DNA of 64,000 nt from Flectonema sp. DT1601 (Eukaryota > Euglenozoa > Diplonemea > Diplonemida > Diplonemidae). The stretch lies in the NCBI GenBank assembly GCA_964019425.1, contig OZ025789.1:372001-436000 (forward strand), in the 5' to 3' direction. Below the pieces are notes generated by a model. The model did not search any database and had not been told where the DNA came from. It saw nothing but the letters and a program-made list of their open reading frames with translations. How positions within the stretch are numbered: the first letter of the stretch is position 1; each line of letters opens with the position of its first letter. Shown here piece after piece: positions 34,088-43,600 of the stretch. The position numbers and the translations under genes were made by a program.

Positions 34088-34325
34088 TATATTTTTTTTT
34101 TTTTTTTCATGTTTGATTATTTCCTCTTCAATTTTTTTTTTTCTTTTCTTTTCTTTTCTTTCTTTTTATTTTTTTTTTTTCTCTGCCTCTCTCTTAATTC
34201 TGTTCGTTTCTTTGAAACGAAAATTCATTTGAATATTATTCCTTGGTCAGCAACCATCATTGTCGCCCTTTGGGCCTGTTAAAAAAAAATAAAAATAAAA
34301 AGAAAGTTTACATCGGGAATAGGGC

Positions 34326-34378
34326 AGGAGCCAAAAGCTCCCAGTCCGTTACTTCCCACTTTATCGAAATTCAGCTTG
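34326..34378 (+). other. Terminal stem-loop of LINE 3' end (X type)
   Basis: Same base sequence and folding as 27738-27790, ending CGAAATTC against LINE-coding DNA. Confidence 0.6.
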
Positions 34379-36123
34379 ACACTAACCTTTGCCTTCCTTC
34401 GCGTCAGAAAGTTAGCGACCCATCCGATGAATGGTGAAGGAATCCCCATCGCCACCATTTTAGCAATCAGTTTAACATGATTTATCCTATCAAAAGCCTC
34501 AGTGAAGTCGAAAGAGAGCAGTATCGAACTCTTACCACCTTTTCTCGCACCATGAAGCGCATTGACCAGCAGTGAGATTTGCTCGCAAGTATTCCTACCC
34601 CTTCTGAAACCTGCCTGGATGGAGGACAAGGCATTATTTGACGTCAACCAATACATTAGCCTGTCGTAAATTATCCGTTCAAGCATTTTGCCGACTACAG
34701 ATGTCAACGTGATCGGCCTGTAGCTGGATAGCTTTTCTTTGGGTTTACCCGGTTTGTATACCGGTTTAATCATACCCTCTTTCCAAACTTTTGGTACCTT
34801 AGCCGCGAGCCAGGAGTCGTTAAACACCGATAAGAGAAATCTTCTACCGGTTGCGGAAAGGTTCTTGAGCATCGCCCCGTGGATTCCATCAGGACCAGGG
34901 GCCTTTCCCGCCTTTATTTTCTTGATTGCACGCTCAAGCTCAGACATTACTAGAGGTCCACAAACACCCACGTAATCATTCGGCTTCAGCTTAGGAGATT
35001 TCAATCGTTTCCTGACAGAGGTCTTCACGAATTGCTCAAGGAATTTAATAGGGAGTTGGTCCTCACTGAATTCAGGGATTTGAATCTCCTGACCCCCATC
35101 GGCATCCAGGTCTTTAATTTTCTTAAAAGCAAACGCAAATCCTTCACCCTGAGCCAATTTCTCGGCAACGAATTTTCCCTTCGCTTGTTTAGTCTCTGGA
35201 GTCGAAGCATTCCACATTCGCCTCCTCTTACCCTGGATCCTAAGCCGTCTTCGGATGTTTTTCTTCGCCACATGAAGCAGGATACGGTTAAATGTTGCTG
35301 CCCTGATACCCACCTTCGGCATACTGTTCACCTTGCTTAGTCGGTAGTCCAGATCGCATCGGAACGAAAGCCAATCAGCTGTATTGAAGTCCCAGACCGA
35401 CTTTTTCGAGGCTTGGTTGTTCACCGTCTCCAGGAACGTATCAAAGACAGCAGCAAGTGGTAAGTGATCAGATCCATGTTCGGTACCATCACCAATAAGC
35501 CCGAAGTGTAACAATTGTAATTCCTCATGGTGGAGAATAACATCCGGCGAAGTACCGTGTCTCGGCAACGTTGCAAATCTCGGATCGTTTGCTATCAGGA
35601 GGTTATTCGATTGGCTCCAGCCCAGGAGTTGGCATCCCTTCGTGTCCGTTTTCTTCGACCAGAGTTTATGATGAGCGTTGAGGTCTCCAGCTATTATGAA
35701 TCTTTCGTCACTCCTCAGAGGGAATAGATCGAAGTCTATCTTAGAGCTTGGTGGCGAGTATATATTGAGAATATTTACCTCATCATTGATTCTAACACCC
35801 AATGTCTCTACAAATCCTCTTGCCGCCGGGATACTAACTTCATAGCATGCGTGCTGAATACCTCTCTTTACCATAGTGATGATTCCACCACCTCTACCCG
35901 GTCTATCTCTTCTATACGTTATATAGTTCCAGTGGAAGAGAGGTTTTCGTACTGAGGTCTCCTGGAGGCATAATACGTCGGGACAATACTTGCTCAGGAT
36001 GTAGCCAATGAACTCCTCCCTTCCATTAATTGTTCTGCAGTTCCAGCTTATGACTTTCAGCTCCGAGGAGGGTCCATCCTGCCGGCGTCTTGGTCCAGGG
36101 TTCCTTTCAACGTCACCAGCCAT
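34378..36123 (-). CDS. 2A-LINE ORF2: AP-type endonuclease and partial reverse transcriptase
   Basis: From the ATG at 36123 (MAGDVERNPGP) it runs into an exonuclease-endonuclease-phosphatase domain: SWNCR, CLQET, AGDLNAHHKLW and GSDHLPL supply the usual N, E, D-x-N and S-D-H residues. The reverse transcriptase then begins, with KAPGPDGIHGAML, YRPITLTSVVGKMLE, QAGFRRGRNTCEQ and catalytic SFDFTEAFDRINH. The frame leaves the element after KAKVSVKLN at about 34378, before the FADD/YADD block, so the enzyme is incomplete. The last 30 or so residues come from the neighbouring LINE 3' region. The true start may be upstream of this ATG (see the 2A entry). Confidence 0.88.
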
Positions 36124-36168
36124 CAGTAGTAGACGCCTACGCGTTTCCGCCCAGTCCCGTCCATCATG
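36091..36168 (-). other. 2A-like ribosome-skipping sequence between ORF1 and ORF2
   Basis: In the same frame as both ORFs the sequence reads TRRRLLLMAGDVERNPGP, fitting the D-V-E-x-N-P-G-P 2A consensus with the preceding leucines. The codons before the methionine (HDGRDWAETRRRLLL) are open back to the ORF1 stop TGA at 36169-36171. Known 2A peptides need roughly 18 to 20 residues, so the part upstream of the ATG would have to be translated for skipping to work. Confidence 0.8.
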
Positions 36169-36867
36169 TCACTTGCTCCCTACAAGTGTCATCAACAGGC
36201 GCTCAAGACGATCTAATCTCTCATCAACTGAATTCTTCTTTTGCTCCTCCTCCTTTGAGGGTTTATTCTTTTCCTTCTTAACCTGTTTCTGCTCGGCCAA
36301 CTGTATCGGTGCCACCGTCGAATGAGTTGCCTTAGTCTTCAGCTCCACTTCCCCCCACAGACGGATTCCCTTCTTCTTACCATGGAAGGCTACGAATTCA
36401 GCACGCGTATACCATTTACCACCCGTGCCCTCCGATGGATCCCTTCGCTTCTCCGGCTTTTGCTCCCTCACCTTCGGGGTTGCCTTCACTGATTTAGCAG
36501 CTTCCTTTTTCCCTATCGATTCAGTGAGACAAAGCACACCATCAATGGTTACTGTTTCACCCTCCCTCACCGGACCACGCACTACCATCCATCTCATACC
36601 GCTTCGGACACCTTCCTTCATCTTCCTCACATTCCATCCTTCCCTCGAGATGAGGTACTTCACCGCGTCATCCGTCGGGGTACCTATAGGGATTCCAGAT
36701 ATCCTGGTCTCCGGTAGTTTGGCCGGTAGGTGGAGCTTCACTCTTGCAGCCTTCTCATGCCAGCAGTTCACCCTGATCCCTAAGCCATGCTCATTAAGAA
36801 CAAGTCCCAGGCCTCCCTCAATCTCCTCCACTTTGTCCCTTGCCACGACCAGCACCAATGGTACCAT
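36169..36867 (-). CDS. 2A-LINE ORF1 protein
   Basis: About 232 residues from the ATG at 36867 (MVPLVLVVARD); the frame is open a little further upstream without another ATG. It is basic and lysine-rich (KKEAAKSVKATPKVREQKPEKRRD), with a WYTRAEFVAFHGKKKG segment recalling short motifs in LINE ORF1 or gag-like proteins, and a charged C-terminal helix ending LDRLERLLMTLVGSK. It probably binds the element RNA; this is inferred from position and charge, as no canonical finger is seen. It ends in TGA, with the 2A codons following in the same frame. Confidence 0.65.
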   Translation of the reverse strand: MVPLVLVVARDKVEEIEGGLGLVLNEHGLGIRVNCWHEKAARVKLHLPAKLPETRISGIPIGTPTDDAVKYLISREGWNVRKMKEGVRSGMRWMVVRGPVREGETVTIDGVLCLTESIGKKEAAKSVKATPKVREQKPEKRRDPSEGTGGKWYTRAEFVAFHGKKKGIRLWGEVELKTKATHSTVAPIQLAEQKQVKKEKNKPSKEEEQKKNSVDERLDRLERLLMTLVGSK

Positions 36868-36894
36868 CTGGATATCACTCACTTTTTTCACTAG

Positions 36895-37045
36895 AATTCA
36901 CACATTTTCACACATTTTCACGGGATTTCACTACCAGAAAACAGCAAAAAATTAAGTGAAAAATCGTGAAAAATCGTGAAAAATCGTGAATTTTCGTGTA
37001 GCAAAGTGAAAAATCGTGAACACCTCCACCCTGCCGATCGCCTCA
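36895..37045 (-). promoter_or_regulatory. 2A-LINE 5' leader with short repeats
   Basis: On the minus strand TTTTTCACGA is repeated several times between the element's 5' end (about 37045) and ORF1, with further CGTGAAAATGTGTGAAAATG repeats. By analogy with other LINEs an internal promoter may lie here; no ribozyme fold could be recognised. Confidence 0.4.
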
Positions 37046-38375
37046 TTAACACCATAGCAAAATCAGCAGGGAGTGTTTGCGATCCCGTTGACATGAGTTC
37101 AGGTGGGGGAGTCTGGAAAGAGATGGAAGAAATAGAAGAGAATGACAAGGAGAGTCCAGTGAGCTCATCCTCATCTAACAAAAAAGAAGGGGTCGGGGAG
37201 GAAGAACCATTGGCAATTAGTAGAATAGAAAGAGCCGATGTGTAACAAGTTTGCCAGATAAAACATTTCTCAAGCCACGATCTTTCAATGGTGAGCTTTT
37301 CGATCGTTTTCAGTTTTGTTACTTTGTGGATTTTGACTTCTTCCACAGGGAAGATTTCTTTACCATCTTTTATAAAACTTGCGGTGGCAGGTTCTTCTTT
37401 AATGCTGCGCATTAGTGGTCTTGAATGCCACGTGGGGAGGTTCCTCGTCTGGAACAGAACATATGAGCACTGTCTGGCGATTCTGGTGCATTCACAAAAT
37501 AAAGCTTTTGTTGGTGCTAAAGGTGAACCGATGTGACGTGTCCAGATGTTCAGCTGGTCCATGCAGATGTTTCCTCGTACGCCAACTTCAATAGTAAAGA
37601 TGTTACAGTCGAAGCCATTAGCGATGATCGAGTCTCTTAGCTTTAGGTATTTCTTTTCCTTTAAGACATGAGAGGTTTCGAAACGATCTTCATTTGGACA
37701 CGTCAGCTCCAGAATCAGTGCTCTTTTCGCAAAAAAAGAATAAATAAAAATGTCTGGTCTTAGAGAGGACGAGACATGGCACACTTCAAGAGGAACAATT
37801 AGGCGGTTATCACCGACATCGTCGAGGATGACCCAATCATTCGCTAGTGAAAGTTCGCCTGTCTCTTTAGAAATTCTTTCTAGGGGTTTATTTTCCCCTG
37901 TTTTTAAAAAAGTTTGAGAGGGAGGCGGGAGGTTTTCTTTTCTTTTGTTGGCTTTTATTATCAACTCTTCCAAGAAGATAACAATGCGTTTTAGAACGCT
38001 GTCGTGACGCCACGTGAACCTCCCTTGTGTTAAAGAGACCAATGTTGTGCGTTGATAGGCAAGGTGACCAACCTTGACATTCTTTCTTTTCTCTCCTGTT
38101 GTGACAAACACAAAATACACACACAGCTTACAGTGTGTTCTTTGTGTATGTTTTCTTCAGGTGTGAGTAGTTTTTTTGTTCTTGCTCTTCAGGGAGGGCC
38201 TTAGCCAAAAGCTAACAGTCCGAATCTCACCTGGTAATTCAACTCAGGACAGCCTGTTAAGACATGCCTGAGGGTAGGATTCACTTTGCCACACAAAACA
38301 CAATTTTGGTCCACATTGGTGATGTTCCACCTCTTTAAATTATCTTGTGAGGGGAGGGTGTTTGTAACCGCTTTC
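37046..38375 (-). pseudogene. RLE-LINE copy D, broken internal part
   Basis: It matches copy A closely, from the region before the CCHC finger (38246-38375, including CVLCGKVNPTLRHVLTGCP) through the restriction-like endonuclease (RPDIFIY...LELTCPNE, about 37710-37770) into the start of the C-terminal extension. It is interrupted by a 206-base LINE 3' fragment at 38040-38245 and by the 2A-LINE at 37045, and its 5' side is joined to a transposase fragment at 38375. Outside the interruptions it is almost identical to copy A, so it is young. Confidence 0.85.
38040..38245 (+). mobile_element. 206-bp LINE 3'-end fragment in copy D
   Basis: This is the last ~206 bases of the 1,356-bp-unit type, including the terminal hairpin and tail GGTAATTCAACTC, inserted antisense to copy D. 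Copy A supplies the uninterrupted sequence (GAGAC joined to AGGAC). The 5' junction shares AGAGACC with the unit itself, a microhomology. No target duplication and no poly(A) are seen. Confidence 0.8.
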
Positions 38376-39365
38376 TATGCAACTTCCGAAAGTTGTCCTT
38401 GATAAATGTTTTCACAACGTTGTGAAAACAGTGTCCCAAACAGAACACCACAAGAACTGGAAGTCCGGAAACTCCCTTCACGTTGTACGTGGCCTTGTCC
38501 ATCACCATGAACCGAAGGTTGGGGTACTTTGCGAGTACCTTCTTAACAACAGAGTTAATTACAAGGCTGTTGCAAGTTTCAGAATTCTCAATTCTGAAAA
38601 AGTCGAACCAGGTGTTGGTCGGTACCTCACGGCAACCGATCATCACCTCCTTGGTTCCAGAACCCCCATCCAGGGCAAATCCATGAGCTGCCCGTGTTCT
38701 CCTTTCGACTTCCTGCTGGTCGCGGCGGTGCACCTCCCGAAGTCTTCGCCCGATGCGAGCGTGTTTTCCGAACCTCGGATCGAACATCTTGCGAATCGCA
38801 GATGCCATCCAGGCTGCCTAACCGTCCGTCATCCCTGCGTAGAACGTTGCGGACGCAAAAACGAGCGACCGGTCAGCCTTCTTGCAAGTAAGAATCGACT
38901 CCCTTCCAGACTGGGTTGCTCTCTTTCCTTGCTTGTGGGACTCTGACTTGCTGTGTTGGACAAGAGATGAGTAGTCGCATCTCTCCCTCACAGAAAAGCA
39001 GCGGGAATCCCATATCACCTCGTCCGTCTTGTTGCAGCCTGCTACTTCTAAGAGGTCCCGCGCACCTTTATCCTGCAGGTCCTTCACCTCACATACGGAA
39101 TACCCATTCGCGATACACCACTCCTTGTTTCTGTCAAAGACTGCCTTCGGTCCTTGCTTGCCGCGCTTTAACACCTGCTTGGTTTCTTCTTCACCCATTT
39201 CTTCCGTGAGTGACTTCGCATCCTTCGCCGTCGTACTCCGGTTCTTACCGCCCGCTGGGCGTCCTCTTTTCTTCGGCTATGTTGTTGGCGCTGCTACTGT
39301 TGGGCCTTCGTGCCTTTCGGGTGTCCTGGGTTGCTCCTCTTCCGTTTTGATCCGCTTCTCCCCAG
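38376..39365 (-). pseudogene. Transposase-like fragment (hAT-like?), broken
   Basis: Two minus frames (39198-38818 and 38808-38335) are in the same phase, separated by one TAG at about 38818. Upstream of the first methionine the frame reads PKKRGRPAGGKNR, an AT-hook or nuclear-localisation pattern. Then come a finger-like C...LVQHSKSESHKQ resembling BED-type domains, and further on VMDKATYNVKG...CLGHCFHNVVKTF, recalling the CxxH motif region of hAT transposases. It is richer in G+C than its surroundings. Both ends are cut: at 38375 by RLE-LINE D and at 39366 by a LINE 3' fragment. The family assignment is tentative. Confidence 0.5.
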
Positions 39366-39669
39366 ACTGGATCTCTCATCGTTCATAGTACCTATGAAGT
39401 TATAAAATCAAAGGTAAACTATGAACTACAAATGACTTAGCCTGTTATTATAATGCCACAGGCAGGCCCTGCATTCAGCAACTATCCAGCAGTGCTTGGA
39501 TGTCCTGATCTTCTTCTAAAAAAAGAAAGAAAAACAAAACTGTAGCTGGGATCACTCAGGATCAACAGACTACCAATGCTACCTGTTGTACTTGCTCACT
39601 ATGGGGGGTGATGCCAAACACCCAGAAGTACTTAACTGCTTTCCTTCTTGCTGCCCAGGGGTTTCTGAC
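39366..39669 (-). repeat. Fragment of the 1,356-bp LINE 3' unit
   Basis: It matches positions 14136-14440 of unit 1 with a few differences, for example a shorter CCTATGAAG in place of CCCTGTGTGAAG. Both ends of the unit are missing. It confirms the unit exists outside the tandem array. Confidence 0.8.
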
Positions 39670-39905
39670 GATTTCGAAAAGGTGGGAAGTAACGGACTGG
39701 GAGCTTTTGGTTCCTGCCCTATTCCCGATGTAAACTTTCTTTTTATTTTATTTTTTTAACAGGCCCAAAGGGCGACAATGACAGATGCTGACCGAGGAAT
39801 AATATTCAAATGAATTTTCGTTTCAAAGAAACGAACAGAATTAAGAGAGAGGCAGAAAAAAAAAAGTAATATGAAGAGGAAATAATCAAACATGAAAAAA
39901 AAGTA
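39670..39905 (-). repeat. Terminal fragment of X-type LINE 3' region
   Basis: It begins with the terminal hairpin (apical stem here has one mismatch, GGAAC opposite GCTCC) and ends in the A-rich part after AATAATCAAACATG. It lies directly beside the truncated 1,356-bp-unit fragment, again head to tail. This is the right-hand end of the repeat island. Confidence 0.75.
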
Positions 39906-40489
39906 AATAGATAAATAAGAATGACCATCATCGTCCATATTGTGTAATTAAGACTGAATAAATAAATGGATACTAAATTATAATTATAGTGTTAAAGAGA
40001 TTAAACACAAACAACTGACGTCGGGGTAATGTTGCATCTTCGAGAGGTCGGTTACCCAAGACTTTGAAAAACACCGAGGCAAGAGGTGCAACAAGCCAGA
40101 AACAACAGGTACACCAATAGCGAACCTCAAGAAGAAACACCCAGGGTGGGAGGGTGGGAAATTCTTTTGTTTTAGAGAAATAACAAAAAGAGCAAAATTT
40201 GCTAAGGAAAGGAAGTAACATATTAGTTAAAAGTGTACCGATATAATATAACGTCTCAAACACAGCGCTAACCAGTGCAACGAGAGCCTTCCTATACTGT
40301 ATGCACCTGGGAAAGAGAAGTATACTTAATTGAATGAACATGCAGTTAACAAGTCTGAGATCACTTAGAAGAATCTACACTGTGTTTGCGGGCCGTTTCG
40401 ATTCGACGGGACACCGGCACCACCGCCAGGAATCTAAAATTCCATGTAGGTAATTTCACCAACACTGCGTTGAGAGAATAATATAAAAA
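39906..40489. other. Repeat-to-gene transition, no gene seen
   Basis: This is a spacer between the repeat island and the aldehyde dehydrogenase gene. A minus frame of about 120 residues near 39973-40341 has no recognisable domain and is not called. The promoter region of the gene cluster may lie here or further left. Confidence 0.4.
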
Positions 40490-40580
40490 TCGCCGTTGGC
40501 GGGTATCGAACGATATCACCGACGGATACCATATCCTACTTTGCTAATCGGCTGTTCTCCTGCCGATTATTTTATTATTG
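40490..40580 (-). tRNA. tRNA-like sequence, probable pseudogene or SINE remnant
   Basis: On the minus strand TAGCAAAGTAGGATATGG fits the A box and CGTTCGATACC partly fits the B box, followed by ACGGCGATTTTT. There is no variable loop or matching acceptor stem. It shares GGATATGGT and ACGGCRAT with the tRNA-like sequence at 28954-29040. A 7-bp inverted repeat (AATCGGC/GCCGATT) precedes it. Confidence 0.25.
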
Positions 40581-40597
40581 ATTGGTTGTTCTTGTTC

Positions 40598-40621
40598 AAA
40601 TTAGCTCCTTTTCTTTGTCAG
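40598..40621 (+). promoter_or_regulatory. Acceptor-like site, ALDH gene
   Basis: CTCCTTTTCTTTGTCAG ends at 40621, 7 nt before the ATG at 40629: a pyrimidine tract plus CAG, as in trans-splice acceptors. Confidence 0.5.
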
Positions 40622-40628
40622 AATAAAA

Positions 40629-43600
40629 ATGACGTACAAGGTAGTAATTAATGGCGAACTTGTCAGTACAAAGGAAACATTTGATGTATTAAACCCAGCT
40701 ACTGAGTCAGCGACTGGAAAGGCCCCTCACTGCACTGAAGTGGAATGCGACGCTGCTGTGAAGGCGGCGCAGAAGGCGTTTCCGGGATGGAGGGATACAG
40801 ATATAGCAAAGAGAAAACAATGCCTGGAATCGGCGATGGATGTCTTAAAGAAGAATTCAGATGTAATAGCAACATTGCTATGCCAGGAGCAAGGCAAGCC
40901 AAAAGGTGGTGAAAACGAGCAACGCGCATTCGTCGGGGCATCTGGTGAGATGGCCTTCTGCAATAGCATTGTTAATAGAGCTCTTTCTCTCTCTCCTTCA
41001 GATGATGTTACTTTGGATTCTGAAAATCATAAATGCACGGTTTACCGTAAACCAATTGGCGCAGTGGCTGGTCTGTATTTATTGTTTAATTTTATTTTTA
41101 CGAACAATCCTTAAGCAAATTCTATTATTTTAAAAACTGAATGTTTCAGCAATGGCATCTTTGTACAACAACATAAACAGGTATCCTTCCATGGAACTAC
41201 CCAGTTGCAATGTTCTTTATGAAGTTTGCACCTGCTGTTGTATTGGGGAACACGTTTGTAGCAAAGCCATCTCCGTTTACCCCGTTAGCAACGTTGAAAA
41301 CGTGTGAATTAATCAGGGATTGTTTCCCTCCAGGTGTGTTGAATATTGTGACCTCAGCGGATGCGAAGTTTAGTTGTGGAGCTTTCCTAACATCCCATCC
41401 TGGAATCAGGAAAGTTTCATTTACGGGATCTCTTCCAACTGGAAAGGCAATTATGAAGAGCTGTGCAGATGATGTCAAACGACTTACTCTTGAGTTGGGG
41501 GGCAACGACGCTGCCATTGTCCGCAAGGACTGTGAGGTAAAAAAAGTTGCGGCAGGTGTATTCAAAGGGGCCTTCGCTAACACAGGTCAAGTCTGTGTGG
41601 CTATCAAGCGTTGCTATGTTCACTCGAGTATCCACGATGAGTTCGTGAAGGAAATATCTAGTCTCGCTTCTACAGCTAAGGTATTACATTTTATAGTTTT
41701 GAGTCTTTTGGGCAGTAATTCCTTTTGAACTAATCTGAACTGACGTAAATGTCCGGTAAAGTTAGATTAACACTACGACGAGGTTTCTATTTGGGATTGT
41801 GAATCTAATAGTTTTATAAATCTAAATAAAATCAGGTTGGAGATGGCATGGATCTTACCACCGACTACGGACCGTTGAACAACAAGATGCAATACGATAA
41901 GGTTCTCTCCTTTATTGAAGATGCTAAAAAGGATGGCGGGGTAATAGAGGCTGGTGGTAGAGCGATGGACAGAAAGGGATACTTTATCGAGCCAACTATT
42001 GTGAGTGGACTGAAGGAGGGGGCGAGGTTGGTTGATGACGAACAGTTTGGTCCAGTATTACCGATAATAAAGTTTGAAGATGATGATGATGCCATAACCC
42101 GCGCGAACAGCACAGTATTTGGACTTGGTGGTAGTGTGTGGTCAGCCGACGTTGCGAAAGCCAATGAAATGGCTTCTAGGCTTCAGTCTGGAACAGTTTG
42201 GGTTAACGAACATCTTGGCAACACGAATGGCGCCCCATTTGGAGGCTTCAAGCAATCCGGACTCGGCCGCGAGTGTGGTATGATTTTGCATTATTACCGA
42301 TTGTGTTATCTTTGCCGAAACAGATATTTGTGTAACTTTATTAAGCGAACTTCCAAAACAAAATTCCGACAGGCACTGCTGACCTTGCAGTTTGGACTGA
42401 AACACAGTCAGCAAAACTAGCAAAGAATATATTTGACTTACCATCAGTTACTGATGGAGAAACCCCACGCGCCGTAGAGCCATTAGAAGAACGAGAGTAT
42501 AAGATGTTGATTGGAGGGGAGTTAATTTCGGGTAAAGACACATTTGCAGTTGTAAACCCTGCCACTGGTGAACCGTTTGCGAATGCACCTCATTGCAATG
42601 AAGAAGACTGTAATAGGGCTATTTCAGCTGCGGAACAAGCATTTCCAAAGTGGGAAGCAACACCCATTGGTGAACGCCAAAAATGTCTTCAGGAAGCATT
42701 AGATATTTTAATTAAACACAAAGCTGAACTTGCTCTGCTTCTTTGTAAAGAACAGGGAAAGCCTGTAGGAGGTGAGACAAAGTCCAGAGAGGTTGTTGGT
42801 GCTCACGGAGAATGGGCCTTTACGTTCCCAATTATAAAGAAGTCTATTGATATGACGGAAACAACTGATTCCACCCTCGATGACGAAACCAGCACAGTGA
42901 CAATCAAACGTAAACCTGTCGGAGTAGCTGTGGGAATCCTGCCTTGGAATTTTCCCGTAGCGATGTTCTTTCAGAAATTCTCACCAGCTGTCGTGCTGGG
43001 CAACACCTTTGTAGCGAAGCCTTCTCCGTTTACTCCCTTGACAACGCTGAGAATCTGTGAGTTAATTAAAGATTGTTTTCCACCTGGTGTATTGAATGTC
43101 GTGTCTTCAGACGATACAAAATTCAGAAGTGGTGCTTTCCTCACGAGCCACCCTTCCGTACGAAAGGTTTCGTTTACCGGATCGGTACCTACTGGAAAAG
43201 CAATTATGAAGGTCTGCGCGGAGGATATCAAACGTGTCACTCTTGAGATGGGAGGCAACGACGCTGCCATCATTAGAAAGGATTGCGATGTTAAGAAAAT
43301 AGCATCTGGTGTTTTCAAAGGTGCCTTTAGAAACACAGGACAAGTCTGCATTGCCGTAAAACGAGTTTATTGTCACGCTGATATTTATGAGCCATTTGTT
43401 AGAGAGATCGCTGAGTGCGCTAAGAACGCAAAGGTATGTGTTTAAGTTTCGTGAGAGTCATTAGGAGAGGGGAACCCTACCTATCTTAAGCATCAATCTG
43501 TGATGTCGGAATCATTAATTACCGCAGTTTTGGGATCTTTTACAGGCTTTTTGTTTTCACCTAAACCAATCAGGTTGGAGATGGCATGGACCCTACAACC

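Larger units (their letters stand above)
31018..34378 (+). mobile_element. RLE-LINE 3' region (plus sense) ending in 2A-LINE
   Basis: In order: about 310 bases of the ORF-proximal segment starting inside the GGTATCTC minisatellite, a satellite array (about 31335-33150), the terminal segment (about 33150-34326, carrying a 779-bp DNA transposon), and the terminal hairpin ending CGAAATTC at about 34378. It matches the reverse complement of 2338-10970 in order, with a much shorter array. It abuts the middle of a 2A-LINE reverse transcriptase. The rest of that LINE is not found on the far side, so deletion or rearrangement followed. Confidence 0.75.
34379..37045 (-). mobile_element. 2A-bearing LINE (APE class), 3'-truncated
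   Basis: It has a 5' leader with short repeats, ORF1, a 2A sequence and ORF2 (endonuclease plus the first part of the reverse transcriptase). It is inserted in RLE-LINE copy D: the coding sequence of D stops at GTGTTAA (about 37046) and the leader begins. The 3' half is missing, cut at the X-type LINE terminus. 2A-like peptides are known in non-LTR elements of trypanosomatids (L1Tc/ingi) and several animals. Confidence 0.85.

Noticed and set aside
37000-37045. HDV-like ribozyme at the 2A-LINE 5' end, as in L1Tc
   Set aside because: I could not draw the nested double pseudoknot from the sequence; a descriptor search would be needed.
1-39905. LTR retroelement, retrovirus or capsid-bearing element
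   Set aside because: No long terminal repeats, integrase, protease or capsid-like frames were recognised; all RT-bearing elements seen are LINEs.
39973-40341. 122-residue minus-strand frame
   Set aside because: No motifs; the hydrophobic composition reflects AT-rich DNA and there is no acceptor-like signal.
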